Below are positions 60,468 through 64,000 of a stretch of DNA of 64,000 nt, in pieces. Positions within the stretch are counted from its first letter, which is position 1. Every line of letters begins with the position of its first letter. Below the pieces are notes generated by a model. The model had not been told where the DNA came from and did no database searches. It was given only the letters and a program-made list of their open reading frames with translations. Both the position numbers and the translations under genes were made by a program. Source of the DNA: Cinnamomum chago (taxonomy: Eukaryota; Streptophyta; Magnoliopsida; Laurales; Lauraceae); NCBI GenBank assembly GCA_038049695.1, contig CP142451.1, positions 32,472,001-32,536,000 on the forward strand, given 5' to 3'.

Positions 60468-60776
60468 TGTTACGGTTCATATGGGATATGGAGTATGGAC
60501 AACCATTGTCATCAATTCCCTTGAACCCATTCAAACAATTCCCTTGGACCCATTCAAATAAGTTGAGTCACCTTCTGTGTAACAGGAGAAGCTCTTGAGT
60601 CAATAAATTAAACTTCATCCTACTTCTGAGGAGCAGAGTTAGGAATTGGTTGAGTCTTGAGTCTTTAAATTGCATAACTTCTATAGATAAAGATAGATCG
60701 TAGATTAGGACAGACTGAGTATTTTGAATTAGAATGTTATTTGAATTAGTTGTTTTTTTTGCATCAACTCTTATCA
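60468..60776 (+). repeat. Reina-like element 3' LTR
   Basis: 309 bp, TGTTACGGTTCATATG to CAACTCTTATCA. Its last 65 bases align well with the end of the 5' LTR (to 29940). Confidence 0.8.
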
Positions 60777-61475
60777 GAAAATCTATTTTTCTGATTTCAT
60801 TGGAGATTTGTTCTTCAATGAGCCATTACGGAAATGGGCACTCCGTTTCCATGGAAACTGCCGTACACAAACGTTCCCTTCACTTAGTAGAAATGATTTT
60901 TCGTGGAATGATGGAGTCACAAATGTGCCTTTACTAATTGTTTGTATAACACATTGAGGAGAAAATACAAGTTTCTCTTTCGCATAAATGCCTTTCGAAG
61001 AACAGTAGACCGGATTTATATTTCTTATTTCATGTAGAAAAGATCCCACAAAAATAAAAGATTTCAATGAAAAGTGTATTTAGCCGCGTAGACAAACGTG
61101 CGCTAATAAGGTCATCTTGAAAAGATTGTGGTGTAGTCAGAATGGGAAGCACAAAGGGTGAGTGGCGGTGATTAGGAGCTCATCAAGGGATTTTTAAAGA
61201 AGCAAAATCATGAGTCTTGCTCCAAGTCAAAAGAGCGTGATAGAAAATTTGTCTATTAGCATGTCGGAGAATTGATGCATGTAGAAAAATTGAGAAGCAT
61301 TTCATAGATGACACATGCAGAACAGGCATGTAGAAAAATTGAGAAACGCTTCTGGTTGCATAGATGACACATGCAGAACATTTGTTTTGAGAGAAAAACG
61401 AAAGGGCAAGGATAGTATTCATTAATGAATCAAGCAAAGAAGATATTTAGATTGAGGAAATGCTTCTGGATTCAT
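60777..61475. other. Unassigned spacer with a short direct repeat
   Basis: No gene is recognised. About 50 bases are repeated in tandem at 61277-61325 and 61326-61380 (GCATGTAGAAAAATTGAGAA to CATAGATGACACATGCAG). A third partial copy at 61452-61480 is cut by the LINE. Confidence 0.6.
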
Positions 61476-61738
61476 AGATGATAATTTTTCTCTTTGGTTG
61501 TGACATTAAATACAGCCAGGCCAATGGAATGGCTGACCTACTTGCAAAAATCCTCCCAGACACTTTTACACATTCATTTCCAACCTGTTGTGTTTTGAAT
61601 TCTGATTTTCTATCGCTAGTGTTCATCCTTATGTTTGATTATGTTTTGTGGATCTGTTTATCTCATAGCTAAATAGATGTTTCTTTTCAACAAAAAAAAA
61701 AATCAACCCACACACACAAAAAAAAAAAAAAAAAAAAT
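61476..61738 (+). mobile_element. LINE (plant L1) 3' end with poly-A tail
   Basis: The encoded tail SQANGMADLLAKILPD...FDYVLWICLSHS is the end of the RNase H domain carried by many plant L1 LINEs (usual form REANGxADxLAK). The stop is followed by about 20 bases of 3' end and two A-rich runs, reaching a poly-A tail at 61720-61738. The copy is truncated at its 5' end, leaving only about 260 bases, which is usual for LINEs. ATAGATG lies just before the start and again directly after the tail, a likely target-site duplication of at least 7 bp within a local tandem repeat. Confidence 0.8.
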
Positions 61739-62699
61739 AGATGCGAATGTGGTGCAGAAAATGCCTTTATTAAATTTAATCTTGATACGGGCACTAAGGG
61801 ACTATTTTGTTTGTCTATAATTGAATTCTCAAGAATTCAAAGTAATAAATGCAGCTAGAATTGAAGAAATTGAAGGTAAATATCTATAAATGTAAATGAA
61901 AGAGAATACCCACCAATCACCCTGGTAAATCAAAACTTAAGAAAGTCAAAATTTCATTTGTTCATTTCTGACAACTTTTTTTTAAAAAATCCTACGTTGA
62001 AACCCATTTTACCGCAAATTCTTCCAAATTCATTCCACCAGTATAGGGTCTGTTGTAGTCAATTTCGAGTTGAGATTGCATCTAGTGATCATTGTCGTTA
62101 GAGGGAACCGTGAAACATCATTCGAAATCTGAACAGAACAGGCCTCAGGCAAGACCCCGGTAGTCACTTTACCAGACACCCTTTATGGGCTCGAGGCTGA
62201 CATTCTCCGAGTCTAGAAGGATGCCTGGCAATCGTCCCTAGGCATAGATGAGTCCAGCCCATTCATTCATCTCTGGCCCAGAGCCAGATTTTGGCTCGTT
62301 GAAGTTCAGCCACATCTGGTCCTCCATATGCTATGGTAAACTTTATGTTTTCGTTTATTTGTTTTTTTTTTTTTTTCCATGTGACTGAAGTTAGAGATAA
62401 TTAGATTAAGTAGTAAACAAATTGCAGTGTAGCCAATTTTGTAAGGATTCAGAAGGACCCTAATGTTACGTTTGGTAACAGGGAGAAGTCCACCTCACTA
62501 TTGCAGATTTGAAGATTTCTCGATGAGAACTTGTATAGCTTTGAAGATTTCACACCCCCACACCCCATTTTTCTTTTTTAAACGAAGAGGGCCCAAGGAA
62601 AATTTCCCCGTACCACCAACCTTCATTGTCGGATATAGTTTATAGCAGACGATGAACACAGTATTTGGTAATCACATCAGTATGCCACTATGTGCCACA
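61739..62699. other. Intergenic spacer downstream of the ABC transporter gene
   Basis: About 960 bases without a convincing gene. There is an inverted repeat TTGAATTCTCAAGAATTCAA near 61820-61840 (8-bp stem, TCAA loop) and a poly-T run near 62362. The stretch 62040-62340 is more GC-balanced than its surroundings, but I recognise no protein in it. Confidence 0.4.
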
Positions 62700-62889
62700 A
62701 TTTCCTCAAAACTTAATTTATTTAGCTTTTGATCACTTTATGTTAAAAGAATAAATACATGTCCAACAATTTTCGTACAATCAAATAAAACAAAGTTCTA
62801 CAACATATAGCAACTAGATCTTGCCTTACATTACAGGGATGCTTTCAACTGATAACTAATCCATGGATCCATGTCCTCAATATTATAAT

Positions 62890-62986
62890 CTGCAAAGTAC
62901 ATGTAAATAAGATATACCTTTCGCCTTCGCAATTTATGGGCATTGACTTTGGAAAGCAAAGGACCTGCCTTTGTGAACTAACTTAC
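62890..62986 (-). other. Probable intron in the 3'UTR of the ABC transporter gene
   Basis: On the minus strand a good donor (CTGTGG|GTAAGT, ending the exon at 62987) and acceptor (TACTTTGCAG, to 62890) enclose 97 bases, about 110 bases after the stop codon. The splice sites are seen; use is inferred. The 3'UTR would continue from 62889 toward about 62700. Confidence 0.45.
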
Positions 62987-63094
62987 CCACAGGAAGGAGA
63001 TAGCTTGCAAATCATCTGTGTTGCATTCTCATCATTAACCAAGGTTTTGAACGAGGATCTCAGCTGAACATGGCTTGAGACCATCTAACAATTT

Positions 63095-63560
63095 TCAGAG
63101 ATTACTTGATTTTTCAAAACTAGAAGTTGATCTCACACTATACTCTGCAACAAGTTTCGCAAATGAAGAGGACTTATCTTCAAGCAATTTGGCTGGTGAG
63201 TCGTATTCTGCAATAACTCCTGCTCAAATGCACAAGAAAACCAACAATAAAAAAATTCCAAGTGCCTAAGAAAAGAACAAAAAAGAACGACAAAGAATGA
63301 CAATAGGACTATATACCAACCATTATCAAGAAGCAAGACCATGTCACTATCAAGAACAGATGTTATCCTATGTGCTATTGTGATGACTGTAGAGTCCGAG
63401 AATTGTTGCCTCAGTGTTTGTTGAATGAGGTTGTCAGTGGCAGTATCAATTGAAGCAGTTGCTTCATCAAGCACCAAGACCTTGCTTCTCTTCAATATCA
63501 CACGGCCAAGACAGACGAGTTGTCGCTGACCCATGCTCCAGTTATCTCCATTTTCAGCAA
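63095..63560 (-). CDS. ABCC-type (MRP) ABC transporter, C-terminal part of NBD2
   Basis: Two exons, read on the minus strand: 63560-63321 and 63219-63095, with a 101-base GT-AG intron (63220-63320). The first starts [20 protein letters not shown] (the ABCC form of the ABC signature), then [17 protein letters not shown] (Walker B and D-loop) and [15 protein letters not shown] (switch His). Joined across the intron the host protein reads [20 protein letters not shown] and ends [20 protein letters not shown] before the stop. This is the end of the second nucleotide-binding domain of plant ABCC transporters, full-length vacuolar or plasma-membrane pumps of conjugates and organic anions. The Walker A exon is outside the window. 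The reading frame and splice sites are intact, so the gene is probably functional. The ending resembles the ABCC3 group, but I do not assign a symbol. Confidence 0.9.
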
Positions 63561-64000
63561 CTGCAGTTTACATGGGTATATTACATAATGCAGCAAAGGG
63601 TAATCCTAACAATCTCAGGTTTGTCACTGCCAAGAACTGATACAGATATGGAATCATCACATCATTCTAATTAGGAGGCAGATTACGAAGTACCTCCCCC
63701 TTGTTTCATAAAGGTAATCAATAATATTCGAATGTTAATTTGGATACATGCACATACGCAAGTTGCAATTGGTCTAATATTTGGGTAGAATAAATGGATT
63801 TGCATTTTGCAGGGCATTCAGAGCAGCAGTTGCAGCAGTGAAATTGCATATACCATGTTGTCCAACTTCTCTGCCCAAAATAAGGATCGGTAAATGGTGT
63901 CGAAAGTGTTTTGTGTAAAAAAAAAAACCCTAGCCAACATGGCTTCAGATTTTCTATGGCCCTGGATGCATGAAAGAAATGAGAATTCAAGCCAAGGTGG
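63561..64000 (-). other. Presumed ABC transporter intron running off the window
   Basis: The exon at 63560 is preceded by a clean acceptor (AAACTGCAG). The remaining 440 bases show no ABCC exon (no LSIIPQDP or DKCQLG-like words), so they are read as part of a longer intron. An insertion or a missing exon cannot be excluded. Confidence 0.45.

Larger units (their letters stand above)
29834..60776 (+). mobile_element. Reina-like chromovirus (Ty3/gypsy) split by two large insertions
   Basis: A small, old Ty3/gypsy element. The 3' LTR is 60468-60776 (309 bp, TGTTACGG to TCTTATCA). The 5' LTR is certain only over its last 65-100 bases, ending at 29940 with the same CATCAACTCTTATCA. An initiator-Met-type PBS (TGGTATCCGAGC) follows at 29943. 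Gag starts at 29972 (MTTPPPSFGTPTDELRKEFE) and resumes at 46340. A Cys/His knuckle region (about 47150) and protease (about 47360) come next. RT is split at 48217/58025, followed by RNase H (58550-58980), integrase (59000-59750) and a chromodomain-like end (about 60350-60450). Short LTRs and the terminal chromodomain suggest Reina. It is broken in many places and is the oldest element of this nest. Confidence 0.8.

Noticed and set aside
61820-61840. Inverted repeat with 8-bp arms as a terminator or MITE
   Set aside because: There is no flanking target duplication, no longer terminal repeats and no adjacent transcript. A short EcoRI-type palindrome of this kind can arise by chance in AT-rich DNA.
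63718-63990. A 90-residue open frame near the right edge as an upstream exon of the ABC transporter
   Set aside because: It has none of the motifs expected for the preceding ABCC exon, so it is more likely intron sequence.

Overview
This window looks like gene-poor chromatin of a large flowering-plant (angiosperm) genome. Almost all of it is LTR retrotransposon DNA of several ages, much of it nested. The only host gene I recognise is the 3' end of an ABCC-type (MRP) ABC transporter on the minus strand at the right edge (63095-63560, with an inferred 3'UTR intron at 62890-62986). A 5'-truncated plant L1 LINE (61476-61738) lies beside it. The lineage within angiosperms cannot be told from this sequence. 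No tRNA, rRNA or CRISPR array was seen.

Layout, left to right. 1-1190: remnant of a Ty1/copia gag region. 1548-3498: Athila-like solo LTR. 3922-5428: old solo LTR of a family I call A. 5538 to about 8640: LTR-like block of family B. About 8950-19419: Tat-lineage Ty3/gypsy element (PBS, gag, protease, RT, RNase H, second RNase H, integrase start), interrupted by a family A solo LTR (9372-11667, TSD CCATA) and an Athila-like solo LTR (15874-18468). 19420-20672: Ty1/copia LTR-gag fragment. 21133-29453: solo LTR of family B, holding a second solo LTR (22137-26626), which holds a family A solo LTR (23863-25736).

From about 29834 to 60776 lies one small Ty3/gypsy chromovirus (Reina-like, LTRs about 309 bp) swollen to 31 kb. 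Its gag holds a SIRE-like Ty1/copia element on the minus strand (30034-46339). That element holds a complete but non-coding family A element (35808-42692, TSD CTTCC). The Reina RT separately holds a Tekay/Del chromovirus with 2.4-kb LTRs (48218-58024, TSD GGATA).

The most interesting signals are regulatory and structural. (1) At least four LTR families, from both the copia and gypsy superfamilies, carry a short GC-rich cluster of repeated palindromic hexamers (GTCGAC, CTCGAG, GTTAAC or GCTAGC cores). Where a TATA box can be seen, the cluster lies just upstream of it. (2) Family A LTRs have sites matching the plant M-phase (MSA) element next to the TATA box. (3) Family A LTRs carry an array of short hairpins near their 3' end in which both arms of a stem change together. 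(4) Family A includes a 6.9-kb element with both LTRs and a TSD but no recognisable protein.
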